DNA of 64,000 bases, from contig NC_135001.1 in assembly GCF_051020985.1 (NCBI RefSeq), positions 17,291,896 through 17,355,895 on the forward strand. Direction: 5' to 3'. A program made the position numbers and the translations under genes. Positions 49,384-59,599 of this stretch are shown here, one piece after another; position 1 is the first letter of the stretch, and every line of letters starts with the position of its first letter. This stretch comes from Nomia melanderi. Its lineage: Eukaryota; Arthropoda; Insecta; Hymenoptera; Halictidae. The notes under the pieces are model-generated. The model had not been told where the DNA came from, made no database searches, and saw nothing but the letters and a program-made list of their open reading frames with translations.

Positions 49384-49627
49384 TTAATCCTTTGCACTCA
49401 AGATGTGACCCTCAGTCACCATTTAATTTGATATAAAAAAATTACAAGGTGTTATGTATAATATTAAGTTTCATATGATACATCAATATGTGAAACTTTC
49501 TATAAAACAGCTTTGTTTCTTAATTTACGTATATTTTCTCATTACTTCGATTCGAATAGTGTCGTCCATATCTCACCGGAAAGTGTCGAATGTTTCTAGT
49601 GAAAAGCTTCCGAGTGCAAAGTGTTAA
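49384..49627. mobile_element. TTAA MITE, family A
   Basis: Left TTAATCCTTTGCACTCAAG, right CCGAGTGCAAAGTGTTAA, 244 bp, matching 7054-7298 (245 bp). The hairpin GTGACCCTCAGTCAC (49405-49419; 5-bp arms) starts 21 bp inside the left TTAA. Its right TTAA is shared with the next element. Confidence 0.85.
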
Positions 49628-50036
49628 CCCTTTGAGTGCCGAACACTTCCAGCCGAAACGTTTCGCGTGGACGGAATACTTTGTGGCTTAGTTTGCTGTC
49701 TGAAGATCGATGAACTATGTTAATTTATACCAGGCGTAATTAAATTCTAATCGTGATTCCGTAGTTCCATCAGATTGAATAATATTAAGAAACGTGTACA
49801 TTAATCTGTTAATCGTAGAATTTATCAAAAATCTCTCGTTTCGCTACTATGATGGCTTTCGTGTATTTCGTCTTTTTAGACGGTACACCGCTACAGCGGC
49901 ACAATTCTCTCTGTCGTCGATAGCTCTGTAAACACATTATAGTCTAATCTAACGAAAAACGCATACGTGCGTCCATAGCTCGCAACGGCGACTTTCGTTG
50001 GACGCGCGTATGCGCCCATAGCACTCAAAGGATTAA
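49624..50036. mobile_element. TTAA element, family M
   Basis: Left TTAACCCTTTGAGTGCCGAA, right GCACTCAAAGGATTAA, 413 bp. The perfect 12-bp palindrome CGAAACGTTTCG (49654-49665) lies 30 bp in. Near the right end are two degenerate copies of a unit CTATGGRCGCAYACG (read in reverse). A shorter sister is nested in the Transib-like element at 55702. Confidence 0.8.
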
Positions 50037-50733
50037 AAAACCAGCGACCGGCAACTTATCACCAGTGTTGTACGTGAAACATACGGAACAGAAGTAGCGA
50101 TTTCATAAAATGCAGTCATGAATAAAGCTACGGTAATTGTTTCACTTGAAAAATATCACGAAGACGAGATCGCTATGACACGCCGCGCCGCGGCGCCACG
50201 CTCGCCGAGCGACGTAAAAGAGAAGATTTTACCGGCACGTTGTAAAACAAACGATGTGATTAAAAGTGTCCCGACCGATCCTGCGGAACCCGGTTGATGC
50301 ATTGGACATCGCGAGCGGCGCATGAAACGAATAAGCGCATACATTTTAATAAAGAAAATGTCCGAACGGTGTACACTGATCTCCGCAGTTGTTCCCTTCG
50401 CATGAATACATGTTGCAGCGTTCGATTTTTTTTAATAGGATCCCGTAATCCATTTCTCGGGCAAATTTCTCCCGGCAATAAATACCGAACGTGTGTTTTC
50501 CGGTGGAGTAAAAGCCCGTGTCTCTGTTAGAACGTTCCATACAACGCCGGTGTACAAGCGAGGAATCTGAAGCACGAGAAAATATATTGAACCGACAAAC
50601 AAGCCTCGAACACGTTTCACCGTTTAATTTCTATTATCTATTATCGACACTAAGTCTACGAACATTTACCGTGCAGTTTATTCTGTTGGTCTCAAAAAAT
50701 TTGATGTTCATTTAGATTTTGAGAGTTGGAGGT
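50037..50733. other. No gene recognised; GC-richer patch
   Basis: Bases 50.15-50.6 kb are GC-richer and open in several frames on both strands, none with a domain. Confidence 0.3.
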
Positions 50734-51198
50734 TTAACCCTTTGCACTCTGAACATTTCAAATGCCTTGATAGTTCATTTCTATATAGAAACGTTCAAGC
50801 ACCTAAAATTTCGTTCTGAAGAAGGAAAATTACAAGTATACATGGATTCACGTCTTTTAACACTAAAACTACCGGACGAAAATGGCCCGTGCCTGATGTC
50901 TTCTTTTTGCAATTATTAGAAAGGTAACAAATGTATCTCTGAGAAAATATTACAGAAAATCATTCAGCACTGCGCAAGTTGAGTTGTAAATCAATTAAAG
51001 TCTGAACAAATGCACTCTTGGAGTTTATAGCGAAATTTTGAAAAGTCAATTGAACTGCTCGGTAGTTTTGTTAATTTGTTCTGTCAATTTCCCACATTCG
51101 AACAGAAATAAGAATTTTCAATTTGAGATTAACGTAATGTGACATCTGCGATGCAAATTATGTCTCTATGGTAGAGCCAACGGAGTGCAAAGGGTTAC
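50734..51198. mobile_element. TTAA MITE, family R, interrupted by family D
   Basis: Left TTAACCCTTTGCACTCTGAA, right GAGCCAACGGAGTGCAAAGG followed by GTTAC. Removing the nested family D element and one TTAA leaves 251 bp, close to the 240 bp of the uninterrupted copy at 45570. Confidence 0.75.
50857..51074. mobile_element. TTAA MITE, family D, nested in family R
   Basis: Left TTAACACTAAAACTACCGGA, right CTGCTCGGTAGTTTTGTTAA, 218 bp. It is inverted relative to 29407-29632. The hairpin region near the left end is decayed (GACGAAAATGGCCCGTG). Confidence 0.8.
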
Positions 51199-51324
51199 AG
51201 ATTAGACAATTAAAATACATATTTGTGTTACTGCATGAATGAAAATCGGCAGGAACATTTACTAAATAATGTTTGTAGAATTCAATATACGTCGCATTAA
51301 CGGGTTCCGTAAACCTGGTGTTAA
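51195..51324. mobile_element. Family C, truncated, reverse
   Basis: It ends GGTTCCGTAAACCTGGTGTTAA and matches 37161-37279. It starts directly at the right edge of the family R element, another head-to-tail junction. Confidence 0.6.
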
Positions 51325-52256
51325 CTATTTCGAGAACGAGCATAGGCTGATAGAAATGCTGGCGCGCGGGGATCCGGCGCATACATTTAAGGCGGACACA
51401 CGGACAGCAACGAATTCAACTCGGTCCTATTGAATTCTACAACGCTATCGATGATATCTATTCCGCAAACGCGTGATACACACACATATTCCCCGGCAAG
51501 AATTGCGCGGCGCGCTCAGCCGTACGTATTTTACAACCGTCCGCCATTGTAATAACGGAGACAGAGTCGGTTGCACTATTAAACTGGCCGTGCACGCGCA
51601 CAATCTACGTAATAACCTCTCTTTAGGCGATCGATAACTCAGAAGAGCGGCCGTTAGGCGTTGTTCCGTTAACGCTGATCGGATGCGCTGCCAGTTAAAG
51701 GACTCTCGATGCTCGTGGTCCAATTTCCAAACTCCCACCCGACCGGGAATCCTCCGTGAACGCGTCTGAGAAAGGGCTGCGAATTTCAGCGTCACGAGGA
51801 TCTCGACTGACCCTGTTTCGTCATCAAATCGGTTTCGTCGGGGTGGATATTCGAAATACTTGGAATACTTCGGTTGCACGGAAAAAGCTCAAGCGAAAAA
51901 TGCGCATAGCGAAAGGCGCACGATGTAAAATACGCACGGCACATGGCATGTACATATATGAATTGTAGAATTCAAAGCAAAGCTTGTATTTTCAAAGCAG
52001 AAACGAAGGCGGAGGGGCTCTGTATATTTATTGAATTGTTGCAGAAGGATACCTCTTGTTAAAGAAATAATTTACCGCTTTGCAATTCTACTTACATACG
52101 ACAGTTTTCTGGTGATTTACTATAAGTATTAACGACTGCTGCTATTTTTCATCCAGAAGAGATTTGTTTATGTAATAAAGATCGGTATAGGTGGGGTTAG
52201 TTCTGTCATGGGGAGGGGGTGCGGAGGACATTCCGCATAGCGTCGAATTAGTAAAG
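51325..52256. other. CpG-rich patch with open frames, unassigned
   Basis: Bases 51.4-51.9 kb are CpG-rich. A 144-codon minus-strand frame (51445-51879) overlaps a 70-codon plus-strand frame; neither has a domain I recognise, and composition explains both. Confidence 0.3.
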
Positions 52257-52481
52257 TTAACGCTAGAACTACCGAGCATTTAATGCGATTAATATGCAAT
52301 TCCCATAAAAATTTTAACAATAGATTATTTTCAATTTCTTCAGACATTCATTATAGTGCACAAATGGAACTATTTATTTTCAAAATCATTTCGAAGATTC
52401 AGTGCTTCGTGGATATCAATAATTGCTAAACAAAAAAATCGAAACCAGTCATTTTGACTGGTACGATAGTTCTAGTGTTGA
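52257..52481. mobile_element. TTAA MITE, family B, reverse
   Basis: Left TTAACGCTAGAACTACCGAG, right CGATAGTTCTAGTGTTGA, 225 bp. The hairpin ACCAGTCATTTTGACTGGT (52444-52462; 8-bp arms) ends 19 bp from the right edge, the same geometry as 9200-9373 in mirror image. Confidence 0.85.
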
Positions 52482-53369
52482 AATGTATGTTGCTATGTTT
52501 GAAATGTACTACTCATGATTTTCATCACATCACATATCGATCACATTTAATACTTTGTAATTCTTATGTTCAACTATGTACATAATATAAGAAACATTTG
52601 TCATAAGAAAGGAAAGTATCATTATAACGACGTTAAATACTGTATGATACAGCGAAATCGCAGATTCGTGACAGCTGCTATAAGAGTCTTAAGTAATTTT
52701 AAACTTATCTAATTCTTTGTTCATTTTTCATAGTGTCGTTTTTAGGATAACCTTTTACTCGATTGTCTTGCGACTATTTCCAGCGGGTTCAACGTTTTGT
52801 ACTAATCGAACTTCCGTTGCGGCTGTCTTATTTCATATTAAATTCAATCAAAGCAAATTTAATTGTTATCACGACTTGTCCAATTTTATACCACAGCAAT
52901 TGATTAAACTGGCGGATAAGAAAACACAAGTAATACGCCAGAAACATTGAAGAATCAGCACGTGTAAAAGATTAATTTTTTATTTTCATTTTTATTAACC
53001 AATCAAAATTATAAAACTGATAATTAGAAAAATACTTCTTGCTCCCGTGTTGTTCAGTTGGGAAATCACTTAACAGCTAGACTGGAGAATACGGAATGAT
53101 GACGAAGTGTGCTTATTTCTATTATGATCAATTAGATATGCATTCTAGTCGGGTTTCTTCTTTTTTATTAACACAATACACCTGACGTAACGGATTAAGT
53201 AAAACCCGCACTAGTAGCTTGCACCTGTGACTCTAGACCAAGTTTATGTTAATAACCGTTGAAAACCAGGACAAACGCTGAACTTTCGGAATTTGAATAA
53301 ATGTTGAAGCTTGCCTAGTAATAAATGAGAGTAAGGAAAGAAATGAATATAATAAATAACTGAAAACTC
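52482..53369. other. No gene recognised
   Basis: AT-rich sequence. The frame at 52717-52950 has no domain. Confidence 0.35.
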
Positions 53370-53864
53370 TTAACCCCTATGATTTCTTTCTGAACTGTGA
53401 CCAATCTAAGTAATTTGTCATTAACACATTGCGTACCGGCTATCTTTCAGAAAACTGAATTTTGCGGATGGCAATTTTCACTGAGGTCAACTTATATCAC
53501 TATACATAGAAAAACTCAGATATATTGTTATGTAATATATTTTAAATAGATAATCAATTCGAATTAAATTTTATATTTTCTTTAATGCTGTGGTAAGTAG
53601 CGAAGTTGCATAGCTAAGTGTCTGTATTTCTTTTTCTAAACGAGATTTCTCGTTGCCGGTACGCAATGTGTTCATAATTTATTGAACATAGGGGAAAATT
53701 CCGGTCCCATTCTATGTCAACATGTGCTCCAAGGTATACTCATTCATAATAGAGCAATAATATGTAATTAGCATTCAAACAAATTGAATAATATTGATGT
53801 TTGTTAAATTCCATTTGAAATTGCCATCGCAAATCTGGCACGATATTGTAGAACAAGGGGTTAA
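53370..53864. mobile_element. TTAA MITE, family J, interrupted by family I
   Basis: Left TTAACCCCTATGATTTCTTT, right GTAGAACAAGGGGTTAA. Removing the nested family I element plus one duplicated target leaves 245 bp, exactly the length of the intact copy at 43037-43281. The interrupted word aligns as TTATCAATAATAATTTATTG in the intact copy. Confidence 0.85.
53421..53674. mobile_element. TTAA MITE, family I, nested in family J
   Basis: Left TTAACACATTGCGTACCGG, right CCGGTACGCAATGTGTTCA; the right TTAA has become TTCA. The hairpin AACGAGATTTCTCGTT is at 53639-53654. It aligns throughout with 41913-42150. Confidence 0.85.
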
Positions 53865-54699
53865 TATCAAAAGTAGCAATTAAGTGACATCTGCGTCGTA
53901 AATCTGACCTAAAATGTGTGTATTTACTTATATATCTCTACTGGAAAAGTAATAAAACCAATCGAGGTAATAGGAACCTCACCTTCAAAAGACATTGAAG
54001 CACTTAGTTCACTTTATTCGTGTATATTATGCAACTTTAATGCGGATTCTATGGGCATTTGGATGCCCTGAAAAATGTAGAATTCGCTAGTTAACGGTTT
54101 TCATATTGAAACAAACGATACCCATATTTTTGCCATTTCAGTGACATTTATGGCACACGTCTGTGATAAACTCGAACGTTTCTGTAAGGTATATTCGAAA
54201 AGCTTAACAGAATAGTTTAGTAGATAATGACACTGAAATTACCGCTTCGAGAAAATTCTGGTTAATCGAAGTTCAGTTTATTACTTCCCAAGGACATAAC
54301 GCCGAATACAGGAAACGTGCTAATACTTTCGAAAGAGCAGAAATTGGAAATTTGTTGGCCATCAGCAAAATTTCAACTATTTCGGCCATTATCAAGCTTT
54401 CAGTTGCAGTCAGTTCTAAAACAGTTAATTAGCTGTAGAAGTAATTAAGCTTTCAATCGCGCAGATATCTTATCAGTTGTATAGTTAGTATCGCGGAGGC
54501 AATTAGGCTTGAACTTGGAATTATAAATTCGATTAAACCGAATTCTAGGTATTGTTGGTCTCATTTGAGCCAAACGTATTCTACGCATGTACAGTTTATA
54601 AATATTTCTTGTACAGAATGTTATTCAGGACATTGACAAACCATAATTACTATTTCTTTAAGGTGCTTTCAAAAAGTTTATAAAAACACTTTAGTTGAA
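53865..54699. other. No gene recognised
   Basis: AT-rich sequence between the family J element and the mariner remnant. No features recognised. Confidence 0.35.
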
Positions 54700-55368
54700 A
54701 TATATTCTTCATTATGGAATCTAACTTTCACGCGTTTATTTGGCAATAATTACAAATGGAAATAAATTAGCTTCCTCTGATGTAAAAAGCGCTTCAATGA
54801 ACTCTCGTACTTGGTTCTCATTATCGATTGTTTCCATTTAAAGAATTTTAAAGCAATCTGAATCAAGGATAATATATGCTATAGCCTTAATAAGTAATAA
54901 AGGAGGTAAAGTAAATGAAACCAGCCAAGTTCTAGAATTTTGTCTTACACTGTTCTTACAACGTGTAGTCCAAGTTATGGTGCAAAAACACTGTGCATTA
55001 ATGTACCATTAAGCCAGAGTACTTCTGTAACTTTTTCATTATCGTACTGCAACTCATAATGAATTATTGTTTCCTTTATGATCGTGCCATATGCATAGAA
55101 GAATCTCATTTCCATGTCGGCTACCTTTCAGATCTGCCTAAGCTCATTCATTTGCCCCACTGTTTTCTTCGAATAATAGTTCAGTAGAGAACCCATTTTT
55201 CATCACCTATACTCGGGTCAATGTGAAAATATATCACTTCAATTTACACATAAAATTGATGTAGCAACTGTCATTTCTTCTACTTTAGTTCTAACTTCTC
55301 TCAATTCCTTAAAGTGTCGACAAATCGTAAATTGAGATGTTCCCATTTCTCCGCTAATTATCTCGTCG

Positions 55369-56446
55369 CACAGTGGAGTATTTGCCCGATCTGGACGGCC
55401 AAATTTAAAAACAAGTTTATATCGACTTTTTACAAGGAGGTATAAGAATGTAATATAATAATATACAATAATATGCAATTATATATATATAAAAGATTTT
55501 ATATTTATATATGAAATGTTACATGATATAATATACACTAACATAATATATAATATATAATAATACATCATAAATAGTATATAATTATTTAATTTATTGA
55601 TTTTCTGTCCATTTTCTATGCTATTGAGCAAAGTTTACGTTAAAAAATAACTGACGTTGAAAGTGATATAACTTTATAAGAAAAAAGTTTGTTTCGAAGC
55701 ATTAACCCTTTGAGTACTGAATACTACCAACCGAAACGTTCTGTGTGGACGGAATATTTTTTTGTTCATCTGAAGGTTGATGCATTATGTTAATTTATAC
55801 AAGTGAGTTGTAAATTGTAATTGCAATTTCGCAGTTTTACCAAATTGAACAATGCTAAGAACTAATATTAATAAGAAATACTATTAATCAAATACAGTTA
55901 TAATTGTCATCACGGCACATGTAAAATTGAAAAGATCAAGAAACGCATGTATGCGCTCATAGTCGCAGCGATGAATTTCGCCGCACTCATATAAGCGCCC
56001 ACAGCACTCAAAGGGTTAAACTTAATGACCCCAGAAAGTCGCTTTCCGAAACACTGCGGATAGCGACGCGCAGTCGCCAGATTTCCGCTAAACAGATTGC
56101 TCTAGAACGAAAAGTCGGACGTACGCAGAAGATTTTATTTTTGCAGCAGAACCTCAAAACTATTAAAGTCAGAGCATATATTTACCTGAAAATATTTGAT
56201 ACTGGAGAAAAATTCGTACACTTTTAAAACACATGGAAAGTGCTGCGAGGAATTTTCAGAGTAGGACGCATAGTCAAAGAATGCCTAATTCTCGGGTTGG
56301 TTCAGTACTTTTTGAGTGCTCCAAGGATAAAATAATTATTAGGACATTGTTCCTCGCATTGCTCCACAGAGCAACAACTTTACAGTTTAGGTAGCATTTT
56401 TAGAATGAATTTTTTGCTGTCCAGATCGGGCAAATACCCCACTGTG
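55369..56446. mobile_element. Non-autonomous Transib-like element, copy 2, inside mariner
   Basis: Both ends are inverted repeats of about 28 bp starting CACAGTGG; the left reads CACAGTGGAGTATTTGCCCG, the right (inverted) CACAGTGGGGTATTTGCCCG. The flanks are a perfect 5-bp duplication CGTCG (55364-55368 and 56447-56451). A CACWRTG tip with a GC-rich 5-bp duplication is characteristic of Transib, the superfamily related to RAG1. No transposase remains. Without the nested family M element it is 764 bp. Copy 1 is at 30196-31152. Confidence 0.8.
55702..56019. mobile_element. TTAA element, family M, nested in Transib-like copy 2
   Basis: Left TTAACCCTTTGAGTACTGAA, right GCACTCAAAGGGTTAA, 318 bp with TTAA at each edge. 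Copy 1 of the host element has ACTAAACTTAATGACC at the same place, the uninterrupted site with TTAA changed to CTAA. Confidence 0.85.
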
Positions 56447-57227
56447 CGTCGTTTGACGTAAATTCTGCTCTACTGCATCCTTCAAAGCCTCGCCACCGAT
56501 ACCTGTTCATCATTCTGTCTTCAATTTACTTTGAAGGCTTGTATCTCTGTAACAAAGCTAGGAAACCAATTTCACATTGTAGATACGTTCTGATACAACA
56601 CCTTCATCGGCAATGATACTTATCTCATTGATAGTAGCCACGGTACTGTTAAATATGTCGTCCTAATATTTCCATTTTAACAATGCACACAAATAAACTC
56701 GCATTTGTAATGTACTTGCTGATTGCCACTTTTAGATAACCACTTTGGATATCCCCAGAAACTAAAGAAGATATAACAATGTTAAAGAACGGAAAATTTT
56801 CCAACCTTATGACTCCCCCTCAACACTGAAATTACCTATAGCTCAATCCAATAATCTTTCCACTTTTGCTAGCAATTTGCAAATTTAATTTAAAAATGGT
56901 AATTCAATCTAGTGAGATGGTAATTTTACAGACCCACTGCTCCTTTTGAGGTGAAATTGTTGGATTAAGAATATTACACGAAATATTGTTTAATCATATT
57001 CAAGGTCGCACCAAGTGCTGTGGTTATTAGCGACCATCGTTTCTATTATACTATTCACTTCATTAGGTGTGCTTCTGTTAAAAATTTCATGAGATTTCCT
57101 ATTTTGTCTTTCTTGAGGTTTTCCTCGAGTAGAATAATATTATTCTTGGTAAATACATTTTCGTATCTGGTGCAATAAGGTAGAAAATGTCACACTGTAA
57201 TTGATGAGTAACTGTCTGGTATATATA

Positions 57228-57699
57228 CAGTGAGTCACGATTCGTACTTCCTGAATTACCGACTTTGAACGATTGATATTTGTTTACAATGCAAGTTTCA
57301 AAGTTCTTATCGACAGGAATGTATATTGGAATTACGAAGCTTCCAAACTTATATAAACTTTATTGCAAAACAACATGTGAATATAACAGAAATGTAATTT
57401 TTCGTAAACCCAAGCAAAACTGGTCTCACAGGAGTATTCGTACTAGTTACACTAAAAATGCAATTAATGACTAATTTGCTTGGGCCTCCTGTGCATTTTA
57501 TAATACTTTTGAGATAATTTAAATCATGCTTGCGATCATTTTTGCTATACTGACACGTTGTTTTGCAGTGAAGTACAGATAAGTTGGAAAGCTTCGTAAT
57601 TCCGACATACACTCCTGTTGATAAGAACTTTGAAACTTGCATTGTAAACAAATAACAATCGTTTAAATTCGACGGTTTATGTGTCATTGTGTCTCACTG
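57228..57699. mobile_element. Tc1/mariner-type MITE with long inverted repeats
   Basis: TA target sites (57226-57227, 57700-57701) flank CAGTGAG tips. The two arms, each about 165 bp, are inverted copies sharing ATTTGTTTACAATGCAAGTT, TCAAAGTTCTTATC and GGAATTACGAAGCTT. The middle holds a second short inverted pair, CCAAGCAAA / TTTGCTTGG. No transposase motif is visible; the frames at 57280-57474 and 57349-57687 are mirror readings of the arms. A transcript would fold into a long hairpin. Confidence 0.85.
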
Positions 57700-57701
57700 T
57701 A

Positions 57702-58392
57702 TGTTGCAGATATGGATGTGCGTTGATAGGTGGATATTTGTTGACAGCGTCTCCATGTAACTGTTAAGTAGGTCCTCGTTGAAGTAAAATTCTCTGATAA
57801 ATGTCGCGACTCCGCCATCTGCAGCGAGCGAGTTTCGATTTTTGACATACGACTTGAAGTATTTTACAGAGTTTTTGTTTCTCTCTTATATTTTATTCAT
57901 GCTCGATTACAAGAGTTGAAGTATTTTATTTTTCGATACAGTAAAAGGCACGGCCCCCTTTGCAACAGCATTTTTATCCGAGCGGAATGCCAATGTAATC
58001 GAAGTACACGAGGAAGTTAATGGCGTCCACCGGTTAGGATGGCTCGTAAAGGAATTTATTGTGCTCCCGAATGTACGTCACGTGCAGAGTCAAGTTCGAT
58101 TTCCACGCGGAGGAAAACAGGACGAAAGGTTAGTCTGAACGAGAAACAAAAATCGCGAGGGCGAGACGAAACCTATCGAATAGTAACAAAGTAATTACTG
58201 TAGGTACTTCGAAAAGGGGAATCGAATAATTATGCAGATCAATTACGATCAGATTACGATGAACAGTTAGCAGAATTTATTTCAAATTTCGTGTATCATG
58301 AAATGAATTTCAGTTTATTAACATTACATTTGCGGACGTTTGTCGTACACTTTATTATGTTATATTCCTACTAACAAGTTTTCATTTATATA
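57702..58392. other. No gene recognised
   Basis: Moderate composition. A GC-richer stretch at 57.8-58.15 kb has no recognisable exon. Confidence 0.3.
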
Positions 58393-58530
58393 AATCTTGA
58401 AAATTAAAACATCAAAACCAGAGAATTAGGATACGTATTCATACATGTAGTTGCATCGATCAAAATCGACTTACACTTTTATTAAATAATATTTATGAAA
58501 TTTAATATCCGCCAAATTGAGGGGTTCTAT
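58393..58530. repeat. Family C fragment, reverse
   Basis: ATCGATCAAAATCGACTTAC, TTAAATAATATTTATGAAAT and CCGCCAAATTGAGGGGTTC match the hairpin half of family C. The terminal TTAA is lost. Confidence 0.55.
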
Positions 58531-59599
58531 TTCGGATTTTAAATGATTTATATTCTGATTTGAAGAATATCAAAAGGCAAGATGTACTATGAAATGCGAT
58601 AAGCTCCAGTGATATATTTCTTTGATTGACTTCTTTTCTACGTTGTCTTAGAATACAACACATCAACATTTGATTCCTAACAATGACATAAGTAATATAA
58701 CAAGGAATCAAGTGTACACGTGCCTCTAAGCATAACTGCGCGCAGGTATTAATCGCAGTTGATTAATTCCCGACATTTGAAGAAAAGAATTAATTATTCG
58801 ATTGTGCAAAGCTTGCGAGCTCCATCCGAATACGTCTACAAATTGCCTGTTAAACTCTCTGTAAACAAAGAACTTTCTCTGTGTTCGGTGTAACGAAGTC
58901 AATCGGAAAATGCGCGAACAATGTAATTGAGTTCATTGTGAAGTCAAGCAATTGTAAAATATGTCGACTGTGGTAAAAGGAGATACTCGATGCAAATAAG
59001 TTTCAAGAGCGACCACGAAGTCATGAAGTATCTACAGGAAAAAACGTTTCTCTCGCTTGAAACCATTGAGGCAACAAAATATTTAACAGTAAGAATATAC
59101 ATGTTGGTTTTATAATGGAATAATAAATCGATTTTTATTTGATTAAGTCAGTAAGCAATCACAATGCCTGTTCGGTACAATTGATCGGGATTGAGATTCA
59201 TTGGGACGTAATAAACAACTACATCAACAAGTTTAATAAATATTGTCATGGAGATTCAGATCTGTTTTTCTTTTTAATTGATTATAATTTCATCTCGTCG
59301 AATCCATAGATAGCTGTCATTATTAATTCTATTTTTAATAATACATATAATGGAGGCTATTCTTACATTCTTAAGATTTCTCAAACAATGGGAACAATAG
59401 GTGGACTGCGTATTTTTCTGCATTTATAGTATAAATATATTTTCAAAAGAGACTAAGATAAATTTAAATTTTCCACGGCATTTTAATTTTTTATACTATA
59501 AATATTAAAATATTAAATATAAAATGAAAATTTCAACTTGCATAAAGATTTGCAGTCTGTTACGTAATTATATCGACTCCTCAAACTTTAATCAATGAA
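58531..59599. other. No gene recognised
   Basis: AT-rich sequence with no features recognised. Confidence 0.35.

Larger units (their letters stand above)
54700..56640 (-). pseudogene. Mariner transposase pseudogene, interrupted by a Transib-like element
   Basis: Minus-strand frames recover a mariner transposase from near the N-terminus to the C-terminus, with many frameshifts and stops. In order: DEGVVSERI near 56.6 kb (mariner GEGxVSExT), GEALKDAVEQNLRQTTR near 56.45-56.5 kb, then, across the 1078-bp insertion, LAEK and MGTSQFTICRHFKELREV (second helix-turn-helix) at about 55284-55368. Next come GDEKWVLY (55184-55207; first catalytic Asp), HGNEILLCIWHDHKG (about 55080-55116), IIHYELQYDNEKV, and ENQVREFIEALFTSEE (about 54770-54840). 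The acidic DNAxPH block is not clear. The insertion splits the Q-T-T-R / L-A-E linker, and the target duplication lies at the join. No active protein is possible. The frame at 55239-55478 mixes mariner and insert sequence and should not be used as a protein. Confidence 0.85.

Noticed and set aside
51445..51879. 144-codon minus-strand open frame
   Set aside because: CpG-rich patch where stops are scarce; an overlapping plus-strand frame exists; no recognisable domain.
55239..55478. 79-codon minus-strand frame as a protein
   Set aside because: It joins mariner helix-turn-helix codons to the terminal repeat of the inserted Transib-like element; the chimera is an artefact of the insertion.
57280..57687. 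Frames on both strands with similar peptides
   Set aside because: They are mirror translations of the two arms of the long-inverted-repeat MITE.
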